Source: Campylobacter showae CSUNSWCD
GTDB taxonomy: Bacteria; Campylobacterota; Campylobacteria; Campylobacterales; Campylobacteraceae
Reading direction: 5' to 3'
Assembly: GCF_000313615.1 (NCBI RefSeq)
Contig: NZ_AMZQ01000016.1
Location: forward strand, 1-64,000
Length of the DNA: 64,000 bases
A program made the position numbers and the translations under genes. The first letter of the stretch is position 1; the number at the start of each line of letters is the position of its first letter. Shown here piece after piece: positions 46,733-55,545 of this stretch. The notes beneath the pieces are model-generated. The model saw only the letters and a program-made list of their open reading frames with translations. It made no database searches and was not told the origin of the DNA.

Positions 46733-46760
46733 TTTTCCCCGATTTAATGATCGGGGAAAA
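46733..46760 (-). terminator. Terminator of the fourth S-layer gene
   Basis: TTTTCCCCGAT (46733-46743) pairs with 46750-46760, an 11-bp stem with a 6-nt loop. Beyond it on the minus strand comes CTTATATTTTTTC. It starts 8 bases after the stop codon. Confidence 0.75.
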
Positions 46761-46767
46761 AGCAAGA

Positions 46768-49700
46768 CTAGTTGATATTCAATGTGTTTTCTGTGTAGTC
46801 TGCAGTAAGAATAAGGTCATCTGATCGTACACCAGCTAGTTTAACAACCGTATCGTTAGCGGTTAGAGTGTCTGGCGTACCTACAGCATTTGATGTTGCA
46901 TTATGAACGACATACGTATCTCCAGCATATGTAAAATAGAATACTTTATTCAAAATTGGAGAAGCGGATTGGTTGCTTGCTATTGCAAGATTAATCGCCT
47001 CTTTAAGCGTCGTAGCATCTTTTACTACGTTGTCTTGTACTCTCTCAAATCCTGAAGCTTGTACTAAATCGTCAAATTTGATCTTATCGCCACCAGAAAC
47101 ATCGCCTATTACTACGTATTTGCTAGCATCGACATCAGTCTTAGAGCCTCTAACGTCAAATAAATCATTTCCTGCACCGCCGTTTATAGTAACGGTTTTG
47201 TTGGCAACTAGATCTTTTGTGATAATCTCGTCGTCGCCTGCGCCAAGGTCAATATCAACATTGTTTGCAACGTTGTTGGTAAGCATATTGTCAATAAGCG
47301 TAACCTTATCGTCCCCGCCAGTGGCCTTTAGCGATAACAAATTTGTATTAGAGTTATCTAAGGTTATAGTACCTTTTTCAACATTTTTAAGTCCGCTTAA
47401 GTCGATAGTTCTTACCGTATTGGTAGTATTTGCAGTATTTAGACTATAAATATCATAGCCTGCACCCAAATCACCCGAAACTTTAATGTTTTCAACGGTA
47501 TTAAGAGTGGCGTGGTTGCTGTAGGAGATGTCAAGTTTATCGCCTTTTACGGAACCTTCTATATCCGCTTTAAAATTTCTAGCCCCAGCCATTGCAACTT
47601 GTATATTGCCATTTGCTCCTGTTATTTGTGAAATTTTAAGTGTTATATCGTTTGCAACTAAAATCCCCTGCAAATCAGTTAGTCCAAGAGTTTGACCAAA
47701 ATCTACATTCATTTTATCTGCATAGATATTGCCAAGCACCGTTTGATGCGCAGTGCCGCCCTTTATAACAAAACTATTTTTTACGAAAGTTTCAGTATTT
47801 CCACCGCCGACTAATATAAATTTTTGAATATTAACGCTATTGTTAACAATATTTACAGATCCCGCATGCTCGATATCAAATTTTACTTCGCCTTGAGTGT
47901 TGTTGTTTAAAAACGCATTAATTGTACCTTGCGTATTTAAAGTAGCGTTTAGAGATTGGTATCCTTGTTTTTCCATAGTAGCCTGCAAATGATCTGCCGT
48001 CAAGTTTATATCCTGGATAGATAAAGCAGTGCCAGCAACTACGGTAGCTGATGACTTTTCAGACGTTCCTTTTAGATTAATAGTAGATAGAGACTCAAGT
48101 TTTTCGGGGTCGCCTGTGAAATCAAATCTACCAGCCGTAGCAATATCAAGATTTTGCAACGCTTTCATGTTATTATCGTTAGCTTTAAATACACTATCTT
48201 TTTGAACACTTACAATTTTCATAGTAGTTGCCTTTTCAGCCTCAAAGCTAAGGCCTTTAGAAACGACATCCAAAGAGTCTATATTAAGATTTATATACGT
48301 AGCTTTATTGGCAGTAACTTTTGCGTTTCCTGACATAATGCCTTTTAAGTTAACATTAAGGCTTGTGGCTTCTGCGGCACTAATGCTTCCCAATTGCGTA
48401 TCATACGGGTTGTCATTAACATAATTGATAGTTTTTAGGGCAACAGAGTCTATAGTAACAAGATTGCCGCTTTTAGTATTTGTTATATAGTCTAAAGTAT
48501 CCACCTTAGAATTTATAATATTTACTTTTGTATCTGAAGCCTGAGTATCTTTTAAACCTATAGTTAGTTTGGTTACGTCAGGCGATCTTTCTAAGTCAAT
48601 GACGGCAGGGACAGCTGTATTGGCAACTGTAGCATTTTTAAATATTAAATGCTCAACAGAAGCCGTAACAAGTTTTCTTGCGGTATCAAGGCCTCCAGTT
48701 AAGTTATCGAATTCTAAAGTATCATAGCCATTTCCGCCATCAACGCGTAAAACACCAATAGTGCTTGCATCAATGTCTGCTTTTATTCTGTCGTCAGCGC
48801 TACCGCCTTTTATGTTTTCTAGCACTGATTTTGAATTAACTAAGTTGGCAACCAATTTGGCCTTCAAGCCAGAAGCATCAAAGCTCCTAGTGTTTGCGGC
48901 AACGGCGACATCCAGACTTGCGTCACCAGAAACCTTAACGTTTTCAGTATTTACATTTTTAATATAACTTGCTCTACCTTGAGTCTTGATATTTAAAGTC
49001 TCTATGCCGCTAAATGTAGTGGAAATAGAATTTGACAGCATACCGATAGGAGTACTTGCGCCTACGTTATCAAGAGTTAAATTTTGCTCATCAGTGTTGC
49101 CAGATACGGTACCAGACTGATATGTTAGCGTTATGTAGTCATTTTTAAGGTCAGCTACGCTAAAGTCAATAATATTAGCCAAGTTAATAACTCTAACTGC
49201 ATTATTTCCGTCAAGTTTGGCACTCTTAAGGCCAGTAACACCGTTAGCGTTAAACTCCTTAAGCGCTCCGCCATTGTTTATTAGGTTTAAATTTTCTACA
49301 TTTTTTAGCTCGCCAGTAGTAAACCCATTAAAATTTGTATTCATAGTAACGCTTAGAGTGTCGTTTCCTGCGCCACCGTCAATTTTGTCCTCAGGATTAA
49401 GAGTATTTTCGGAAAATACAGAGCTTGCGACAGCTTTTATGACATCAGTTTTAGCCGTACCATTAACAGTATCCGCTGAAGTAGTAAGCGTATGGAAATC
49501 AGCATTTGCCATCTCGTCTACCTTGACTTTTTGCTCAGCCAAATTTGTAGAATTTGTAGTTCTAATTATCTCTTGGAATGGCGTATAGTTGTAATCGCCT
49601 GTACCGTTTTGACTAATATTTGAAATTTTCTCCGCCATATATTTAGAAATTTCGGTCTTATTCTCAAATACTTTTGCCGCTACAGGATCTGCTGCTTTGG

Positions 49701-50028
49701 CTATTGCAGAAGTAGCAACGTCAAAAAGTTTTACAAGCATATCGCCTCTTGAGTTTCCAAGTTGAAGGTGTTTTACCCAGGCATTAATGCCGTCAGGGTC
49801 TTGAGAATAATCTTTGCCCAAGATGTTCTTGTAGACCATCTCTACAAAGTCTCTATCTTGATCTATGCTACCGCCGTAATACGCTATAGCCGCATCCGAT
49901 TTTAGCATATCATTAGCTATCTGCGCTTGAGTTTTAGTTGCTCCTGCGCTTACCCATGCGTTAAAGCCCGCGCCTTCAGGGGCACGATTAAATAACGCTA
50001 CGTAAAGCTGTGCTTGTGTTACTGCCAT
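46768..50028 (-). CDS. S-layer-type protein with DUF4214 N-terminus, copy 4
   Basis: 1086 aa, no signal peptide, no cysteine seen. The N-terminus reads MAVTQAQLYVALFNRAP: three residues (VAQ) present in the other copies are missing through a 9-base deletion between GCACA repeats. The rest of the DUF4214 block matches copy 3 (DGINAWVKHLQLGNSRGD). RTX-like DGGAGNDTLSV is near 216, and GAGDDEIIT plus GGAGNDLFDV are near 960-985. It ends with the shared NDTVVKLAGV-type block. It is closest to the secretion operon and points away from it. Confidence 0.85.
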   Translation of the reverse strand: MAVTQAQLYVALFNRAPEGAGFNAWVSAGATKTQAQIANDMLKSDAAIAYYGGSIDQDRDFVEMVYKNILGKDYSQDPDGINAWVKHLQLGNSRGDMLVKLFDVATSAIAKAADPVAAKVFENKTEISKYMAEKISNISQNGTGDYNYTPFQEIIRTTNSTNLAEQKVKVDEMANADFHTLTTSADTVNGTAKTDVIKAVASSVFSENTLNPEDKIDGGAGNDTLSVTMNTNFNGFTTGELKNVENLNLINNGGALKEFNANGVTGLKSAKLDGNNAVRVINLANIIDFSVADLKNDYITLTYQSGTVSGNTDEQNLTLDNVGASTPIGMLSNSISTTFSGIETLNIKTQGRASYIKNVNTENVKVSGDASLDVAVAANTRSFDASGLKAKLVANLVNSKSVLENIKGGSADDRIKADIDASTIGVLRVDGGNGYDTLEFDNLTGGLDTARKLVTASVEHLIFKNATVANTAVPAVIDLERSPDVTKLTIGLKDTQASDTKVNIINSKVDTLDYITNTKSGNLVTIDSVALKTINYVNDNPYDTQLGSISAAEATSLNVNLKGIMSGNAKVTANKATYINLNIDSLDVVSKGLSFEAEKATTMKIVSVQKDSVFKANDNNMKALQNLDIATAGRFDFTGDPEKLESLSTINLKGTSEKSSATVVAGTALSIQDINLTADHLQATMEKQGYQSLNATLNTQGTINAFLNNNTQGEVKFDIEHAGSVNIVNNSVNIQKFILVGGGNTETFVKNSFVIKGGTAHQTVLGNIYADKMNVDFGQTLGLTDLQGILVANDITLKISQITGANGNIQVAMAGARNFKADIEGSVKGDKLDISYSNHATLNTVENIKVSGDLGAGYDIYSLNTANTTNTVRTIDLSGLKNVEKGTITLDNSNTNLLSLKATGGDDKVTLIDNMLTNNVANNVDIDLGAGDDEIITKDLVANKTVTINGGAGNDLFDVRGSKTDVDASKYVVIGDVSGGDKIKFDDLVQASGFERVQDNVVKDATTLKEAINLAIASNQSASPILNKVFYFTYAGDTYVVHNATSNAVGTPDTLTANDTVVKLAGVRSDDLILTADYTENTLNIN

Positions 50029-50099
50029 TAAGGACTCCTTTTTAGTGTGTTTCTTGAGTTTTTGGGTATCTTTACAGAATACTGTTGCTAATTATAGCA
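50029..50099 (-). promoter_or_regulatory. Conserved S-layer promoter and leader, copy 4
   Basis: TGCTATAAT on the minus strand (50099-50091), followed by the shared leader and AAGGAG site. It lies just downstream of sapF, so this gene is not dependent on read-through from the secretion operon. No hairpin terminator separates them (50100-50139 is only AT-rich). Confidence 0.75.
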
Positions 50100-50139
50100 T
50101 AAAAAATCACTTAAAACGTAAAAATTTAAAAAATAAATT

Positions 50140-51438
50140 TTACTTAAACGCTCTTTGCAAGTCCCGCATCATATCAACCGATATATTAGAATTTAGCCAT
50201 TGAAGTTCCAAGTACGAGAGAACTAAATTATAAGATGCCGTTAGCGCTTCGTTTCTAGTTTTAAACACTCTAGCGCGAGCGTCAAATAAATTTACCGCAT
50301 CCTTCAAGCCCTCTTCGTAGCCTCTTTCTATTGATTTTACGTAAAGCTCCGCATTTTCCAAGGAGCGCTTCATTAACTCGCACTCGTCAATGTAGTTAAG
50401 ATAGTTATTTATCGCTCTTTTTTGGCTAATCTCTATCTCTTTTTGAATATCTTTTTGTTGTTCGATGCTAGCTAGTCTCAACAGCTTGCCCTCCTCTACT
50501 CTTGAGCTAGTAGCGCCGCCCGTATATAAAGGGAGAGTAAATCTAAGCATAGTGTCTAGCTTTCTTCTTCTGTCACCGGAATAGTCGTTGTCTATGTAGT
50601 ATAAATTTGCATAGCTGATACTAAAATCAAGCGTAGGGAGATGCTCGCTTTTTCTCTTTTTGTATTCTTGTTCCGAAATTTCAACCGCTAAAACGCTATC
50701 TTGAAATTTAAAATTTCTAGCTACATCGCTAAAATTTGACAAATTTACTTTTTTGAAAAATTCGGTATCGATGTTTGAAAAGCTATCCTTCACCTCGATC
50801 TCTTGCCCGACTAGCTTTACTAGCTCTAGCTTTGCTACTTCGATATTTAGCTTAGCTTTGTTTACGCCCAGCAATGCCTCGTCTAATCTAACTTTAGATT
50901 CGAGCATATCCATTTTATTTACTAACCCAAATTCCAAAGATTTCTGCATTTGGTTATATTTGGCGCGGTTAGCTTCTTCGTAGCTTTGAGCAAGAGCTAG
51001 CGTCTCGGATGCGAAGGTGTAGTTAAAATACGCTTCTACGACCCTTTTTGCCAGTTCTTGTTTGGTATTTTCATACATCAGCTCGTTGCCGCGCACCCTG
51101 ATCTCTTCTTGATTTCTTTGATACCAGATTGCCGGTCTAAATATGCTTTGGCTAAGACTAACGCCTACTTTTTTATAGCTTTCGTTTATTTTTGATACTC
51201 TTCGCCTGTCCATTCTGTCGTATTTTTCGCCGACATATGCGGCCTCAGCGTTAATGGTCGGCAAAAACATGGCCGTAGCCTGAGTTAGCCTCTCTTGAGA
51301 GGCTATACTATTATACATGGTCATTTTAAGCTCATTATTATTTTCGAGCGCCATTTCGTATGCCTGCGAGAGGCTAACGCTTTGAGCAAAAGCTAAATTT
51401 GAGGCCAGTAAGGCCGAAAGTAAAATTTTAGTCTTCAT
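50140..51438 (-). CDS. sapF: TolC-like outer membrane channel of the S-layer secretion system (SapF-like)
   Basis: 432 aa. Signal peptide MKTKILLSALLASNLAFAQS. Two TolC-family halves, each with long helices and beta strands (VSLSQSIFRPAIWYQR; LRFTLPLYTGGATSSRVEEG). It forms the outer-membrane tunnel for type I secretion. The start overlaps the sapE stop by 11 nt. It corresponds to SapF of the C. fetus sapCDEF operon by order and family. There is no adjacent alternative substrate, so the S-layer genes on both sides are the likely cargo. Confidence 0.88.
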   Translation of the reverse strand: MKTKILLSALLASNLAFAQSVSLSQAYEMALENNNELKMTMYNSIASQERLTQATAMFLPTINAEAAYVGEKYDRMDRRRVSKINESYKKVGVSLSQSIFRPAIWYQRNQEEIRVRGNELMYENTKQELAKRVVEAYFNYTFASETLALAQSYEEANRAKYNQMQKSLEFGLVNKMDMLESKVRLDEALLGVNKAKLNIEVAKLELVKLVGQEIEVKDSFSNIDTEFFKKVNLSNFSDVARNFKFQDSVLAVEISEQEYKKRKSEHLPTLDFSISYANLYYIDNDYSGDRRRKLDTMLRFTLPLYTGGATSSRVEEGKLLRLASIEQQKDIQKEIEISQKRAINNYLNYIDECELMKRSLENAELYVKSIERGYEEGLKDAVNLFDARARVFKTRNEALTASYNLVLSYLELQWLNSNISVDMMRDLQRAFK

Positions 51439-52711
51439 TAAATGCCCTTTTAAACATATCTATAAACGGTTTTAAGACATACTCAAGCATCGTTCTATCG
51501 CCGGTTTTAATCATTACCTCAACCGGCATTCCCGGAACTATAAAAAAGCCGTTTCGCTTAAAATTTTTCATACCGTCTTCGGTAAGCTCGGCTTTAATAT
51601 CGTAAAACGAGTGACCTGCATTATCCTGAATGCTATCGGCCGATACGTACGTTACCTTACCTTCCATAACAAAGCTTTGCTTGTGCTGAAATGCGCTAAA
51701 TCTAATATCGGCAAGCTGTCCCACATGCACCGTATCGATATCTACTACGTTTAGTCTAGCCTCTACGACATAGTCGGTCTCGTCCGGCACTATACTCATT
51801 ATTCTCTCGCCCGGCCTTATTACGCCTCCTATAGTGTGAAAGGCCAACTCTACAACGCTACCTTCTACAGGAGATTTTACGATAGTACGCTCGGATTGAT
51901 CCTTTAAAGCATTATAACGCTGTTGCAGATCCACAAGACGAGTTTTAGCATCTTCAAGCTTTTTTAATACATCCTCTTTAAAGGTTCTGTCTCTTAATAT
52001 AATTTGGGCTTGCGTTTCGGTAACTTGGACGTTTAGTCTTGCTATCTCGGCCTTGCCCGCAGCTATTTCACCCTCGACCGCCGTTTTTTCTCTATTTAAG
52101 TCACGTAGCCTGACTTTGTCGGCCAACTGCTCTTTAAAGAGCCTTTCCCACTCCCTAATCTCTTCGTTTAAAGACTTTATGCGGTCTTGTTTGGCGCTCA
52201 CAATCGCATTTGCGCCCTTGATTTGATTTTCAAGCTGTTTTATACGTTGCTTGAGGATGGATTTTTCCTCATCTAAAAGCTTTTTTTGCGCGTTAAATAT
52301 ACTTAACTGCCCGTCTATGGCCTCTTTATAACCTTCGATTTGCTTTATTTCGTCGCTAAATTTGACCTCCGTCGCATCGTCCTTTTGGGCTTCTAGTCTG
52401 GAGACTATGACGCTGGTTCTTAAAAAATCGGCCCTCACTATACTCATCTCGCTTTGCAAAGCGGCATTTTTTATCTCCACTAGCGGATCGCCTGCTTTGA
52501 CTACGTCTCCGTCTTTAACGAAAATTTTATCTACGACGCCGCCTTCTAAGTGCTGGATGATCTTTTTGTTACTTACGACGTTTATCTTACCTACGGCTAC
52601 GGCAGCGCTATTAAGTGGCGCCATACCGAGCCAAATTCCAAAAACTCCAACTAGTAAAAATATAATAAACAGCCCAAAACTTACGGTGCCTTTTTCACTT
52701 TTAAGTATCAT
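51428..52711 (-). CDS. sapE: Type I secretion membrane fusion protein (SapE-like, HlyD family)
   Basis: 427 aa from ATG 52711 (MILKSEKGTVSFG), which has GGAGGG 6 nt upstream; a start 5 codons earlier is less likely. One N-terminal membrane segment (FGLFIIFLLVGVFGIWLG), a lipoyl-like half IIQHLEGGVVDKIFVKDGDVV, a long coiled-coil hairpin at about 110-260, then the beta-barrel domain with SPVEGSVVELAFHTIGGVI and PGMPVEVMIKTGDRT. It bridges SapD and SapF in the periplasm. It is nearest to the PrtE/AprE group. The sapD stop ends one base before its start. Confidence 0.9.
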   Translation of the reverse strand: MILKSEKGTVSFGLFIIFLLVGVFGIWLGMAPLNSAAVAVGKINVVSNKKIIQHLEGGVVDKIFVKDGDVVKAGDPLVEIKNAALQSEMSIVRADFLRTSVIVSRLEAQKDDATEVKFSDEIKQIEGYKEAIDGQLSIFNAQKKLLDEEKSILKQRIKQLENQIKGANAIVSAKQDRIKSLNEEIREWERLFKEQLADKVRLRDLNREKTAVEGEIAAGKAEIARLNVQVTETQAQIILRDRTFKEDVLKKLEDAKTRLVDLQQRYNALKDQSERTIVKSPVEGSVVELAFHTIGGVIRPGERIMSIVPDETDYVVEARLNVVDIDTVHVGQLADIRFSAFQHKQSFVMEGKVTYVSADSIQDNAGHSFYDIKAELTEDGMKNFKRNGFFIVPGMPVEVMIKTGDRTMLEYVLKPFIDMFKRAFNED

Positions 52712-52712
52712 C

Positions 52713-54446
52713 TTAGCCCTCCGCATCTTCTAGGCTTATGCTACGCCTTTTTTGTTGTTCTGCGACCTGCGGTTGTTGCGCATTTGCCTTGCCCAGCTCA
52801 GCCAATACCGCATCTCTTGCGCCAAAGTACATCAATCTTCCCGCATTTAAAACGGCTATTTTATCAACTAAATTTAAGATATTTAGCTTGTGCGTTATTA
52901 GCACTATAGTCGCCTTACCCTTCATGGACGCAAGCGCAGCAAATAGCGCTCTTTCGCCATCTTCGTCCAAGCTAGCGTTCGGCTCGTCTAGTACGATTAT
53001 TTTAGGCTCCTTATAAAGCGCTCTGGCAAGAGCCACTCTTTGACGTTGTCCGCCGCTTAGGCTGGCTCCGCCTATGCCTATTTTGGTTTCATAGCCGTCC
53101 GGTAAATTTAATATCATATCATGAACGTTAGCTAGCTTTGCGGCCCGTACGATCGCCTCGCTATCCAGTTCGCCGAATCTCGCGATGTTTTCTGCGATAT
53201 TTCCTTCAAAAAGCTCGACGTCTTGCGGTAAATATCCCACAAACTGCCCCAAGTGGTCGCTATTATACTGAGTGATGTCGGCTCCGTCCACGCGAACTAT
53301 GCCGTGAAATACCGGCCATACCCCCAGCATCGCTCTAGCTAGCGAGCTTTTACCAGCGGCGCTCGGACCGATAATCGCGCACATATCTCCGCTTTTAAGC
53401 TCAAAATTTACGCCCATCAAAGTAGGGGTTTTGCCGTGAGGCGGTACTAGGCTTATGGTTTCTAGGAAAATATCGCCTTTTGGATCCGGCAGCTTAAGCT
53501 TTTCGTTGTCAGCAGGGAAATCCTCCAAAAACTGCGAAAGTCTAGCATAGCTCTCTTTGGTGTTTTTATAGCTTTTCCAGCTTGAGATTAATATATCAAG
53601 CGGAGCTAGCGCGCGACCCATGATAATAGAGCCCGCGATCATCATGCCCGGATTTACCTCTTGCAAGACGACCAAATACGCGCCAAGACCAAGCATTAGC
53701 GACTGGGAAACGACGCGAAATACCTTACTGATATTTGCGTACATTCCCGCCTTTACGCTAGACTCAGAGTGAGCTTCTAGAAACTCATTATGTTTTTTAT
53801 GCCAAATTTTCTTTAAATTTCCGTTCATGCCCATGGCTTGGATGACTTCGGAATTTCTCAAATTTAGATCGACGAAGCGGGTTTCAGCGCCAAAAGCGTC
53901 ATTTGATCTTTTTAGTCCGTCTTTAGTCGCGCCTTCGTTTAAAAGAGCCAAAACAAACAAAACGATCGCGGCCGCGATACTAAAATATCCAAAATACGGG
54001 TGAAAGAAAAACAGTATCAGTATATAAAAAGGTAGCCACGGCGCGTCAAGAAATGCAAATACGCCGTTGGTGCTGAGATATTGTTTTATGGTATTTAGAT
54101 CTCTCATCGGCTGAGAAGATACCCTGCCTGGTTGTCTAGCCGAGAGCTTAAAGATTGCGTCATACACCCTTTCGGACAGCCGTAAGTCTATCTGGTTTGA
54201 AAAAACCACTAAAATCCTCGAACGTAAAATTTCGAAAAACATCATACATAGATATAAAAATATAACTATCAATGTAAGGAAAAATAACGTATCAAGGCTT
54301 CTTGATGTTACGACCCTACCGTAAAGTTGTAACATATATAGAGGAGAGGTGAGCATCAAAACGTTTATGAACATGCTGAAAATTCCAGCATATATCATAG
54401 CATGTTTGGATTTTTTAATACTCTCCTTTAGTTCATTTACTTTCAT
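52713..54446 (-). CDS. sapD: Type I secretion ABC transporter (SapD-like, PrtD family)
   Basis: 577 aa. The membrane domain is at about 15-300 and the ATPase at 330-560: Walker A GPSAAGKSSLARAML, signature SLSGGQRQRVALARAL, Walker B KIIVLDEPNASLDEDG. The N-terminal peptidase-like domain of HlyB is absent, as in PrtD-type exporters of proteins with C-terminal signals. It energises export of the unprocessed S-layer proteins. It overlaps the sapC end by 14 nt and ends just before sapE. Confidence 0.92.
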   Translation of the reverse strand: MKVNELKESIKKSKHAMIYAGIFSMFINVLMLTSPLYMLQLYGRVVTSRSLDTLFFLTLIVIFLYLCMMFFEILRSRILVVFSNQIDLRLSERVYDAIFKLSARQPGRVSSQPMRDLNTIKQYLSTNGVFAFLDAPWLPFYILILFFFHPYFGYFSIAAAIVLFVLALLNEGATKDGLKRSNDAFGAETRFVDLNLRNSEVIQAMGMNGNLKKIWHKKHNEFLEAHSESSVKAGMYANISKVFRVVSQSLMLGLGAYLVVLQEVNPGMMIAGSIIMGRALAPLDILISSWKSYKNTKESYARLSQFLEDFPADNEKLKLPDPKGDIFLETISLVPPHGKTPTLMGVNFELKSGDMCAIIGPSAAGKSSLARAMLGVWPVFHGIVRVDGADITQYNSDHLGQFVGYLPQDVELFEGNIAENIARFGELDSEAIVRAAKLANVHDMILNLPDGYETKIGIGGASLSGGQRQRVALARALYKEPKIIVLDEPNASLDEDGERALFAALASMKGKATIVLITHKLNILNLVDKIAVLNAGRLMYFGARDAVLAELGKANAQQPQVAEQQKRRSISLEDAEG

Positions 54447-55545
54447 TTTGCTTTTTGCTTTCGTTGTCTAAAATTCTACCTGCTAAATTTTCCAAATTCG
54501 TTAAGCTTCTAATGTGAGCGTCTATAAGGCTCACATAGCCTTTTCTAACGAAATCGGCCAAAGTAGCGTCGTCAAGTTCGTTTAGTTTTTTTCTGCTAAC
54601 GACAGAAAAGCCCTTGATTAAAGTAATTTTTTTGTCATTATCAGAAACGGTTAGCTCTTTGTTTATTAAAATTCCAGCCTTTTTGATCTCTTCTAACGCT
54701 TTTTGCGTAGCTTCTAGCTGAGCATTGTAGTTTTGCATAGCGCTTATAGTATTTTGCAAAAATTCGCTCGGCTCTTCGTTTTTCTTGAATAATTTTTCGC
54801 CTTTACCTTTTAGCTGAGGCGCATCCTCGTCTATGCAAAGGATATTTTGATCCTCAACCTTAGCAAGAGTAAAAGGATAGTTTTGCAAGATCGCAGGTAC
54901 GTAACCTTTGTAGTTTTTATCTATTATTAGATTTTCATTTCTGCCTAGTAGTACTAGCAGTTTAGGCACTACGTCGTTCGTGAAAACTATCGGTAAATCT
55001 TTCTCGCAGAAAAATGCCTCGCTCGCTACTATCTCCGCAAACGGAAAGTTCGGCAACGCATCCTGGTGATAAGACACTCCCTTGTGTACTTCTGAATTTA
55101 AAGCAACTATTTTCATTTCAGTCCTTTTTTTAAAATTTTGAATTTCTATCTTTTTCGCTAAACTTAAATTTTTATCTATGTTCTTGAAAGTATATCCGCC
55201 GTTTTGCTGCAAAAACGCCAGGACATCTTCAAATTCATTTATAAAAACATCTCTAATCTCATATCTTTTGATGTCGCTTTCTTGGATATAGCCTCGCGCC
55301 CTGTTTCTACTTCTCATAAAGGTGCTGTTTAATTCTTGCATAATTTTGGGGATATTTAGTGATTTTAAAAACAACGATACGGAATTAGGCTCCAAAACGT
55401 AGCCTAAAATTTCCATATCGTATTTTTGGGTTAAAGAATGTAAAATTTCAACATAAAGATCTTTTTCGCTTTGATCGGCAAAAAAGCTGCCCTTTTGTTT
55501 TATCAAAACCATTTCTGATTTTATTTCTCTAACCGCTCTACCCAA
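54433..55545 (-). CDS. sapC: SapC-family protein fused to a degenerate Y1 transposase-like domain
   Basis: 370 aa from TTG 55545, with AAGG about 6 nt upstream. Residues 1-140 read like the REP-associated (Y1) transposase fold: the MGRAVREI lead, GSFFADQSEKDLYVEIL, EILGYVLEPNSVSLFLKSL, and IMQELNSTFMRSRNR. The metal-binding NHVH-type motif is replaced by NSVS, so it should be inactive. Residues 144-370 are a SapC-family domain (MKIVALNSEVHKGVSYHQDA, then AFFCEKDLPIVF). The Met at 144 (ATG 55116) has AAAGGA at good spacing, so a stand-alone SapC of 227 aa may also be made. It heads the sapC-D-E-F operon. SapC function is unknown. Confidence 0.8.
   Translation of the reverse strand: MGRAVREIKSEMVLIKQKGSFFADQSEKDLYVEILHSLTQKYDMEILGYVLEPNSVSLFLKSLNIPKIMQELNSTFMRSRNRARGYIQESDIKRYEIRDVFINEFEDVLAFLQQNGGYTFKNIDKNLSLAKKIEIQNFKKRTEMKIVALNSEVHKGVSYHQDALPNFPFAEIVASEAFFCEKDLPIVFTNDVVPKLLVLLGRNENLIIDKNYKGYVPAILQNYPFTLAKVEDQNILCIDEDAPQLKGKGEKLFKKNEEPSEFLQNTISAMQNYNAQLEATQKALEEIKKAGILINKELTVSDNDKKITLIKGFSVVSRKKLNELDDATLADFVRKGYVSLIDAHIRSLTNLENLAGRILDNESKKQNESK

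Noticed and set aside
38036-50099. CRISPR or tandem repeat array formed by the recurring S-layer leaders
   Set aside because: The repeats are about 4 kb apart, each directly before a gene, and are promoters with ribosome-binding sites; there are no spacers.
54433-55545. An active insertion sequence carrying a transposase at the sap locus
   Set aside because: The metal-binding motif is lost, the frame is fused to SapC in the operon, and no terminal repeats or REP partners flank it.
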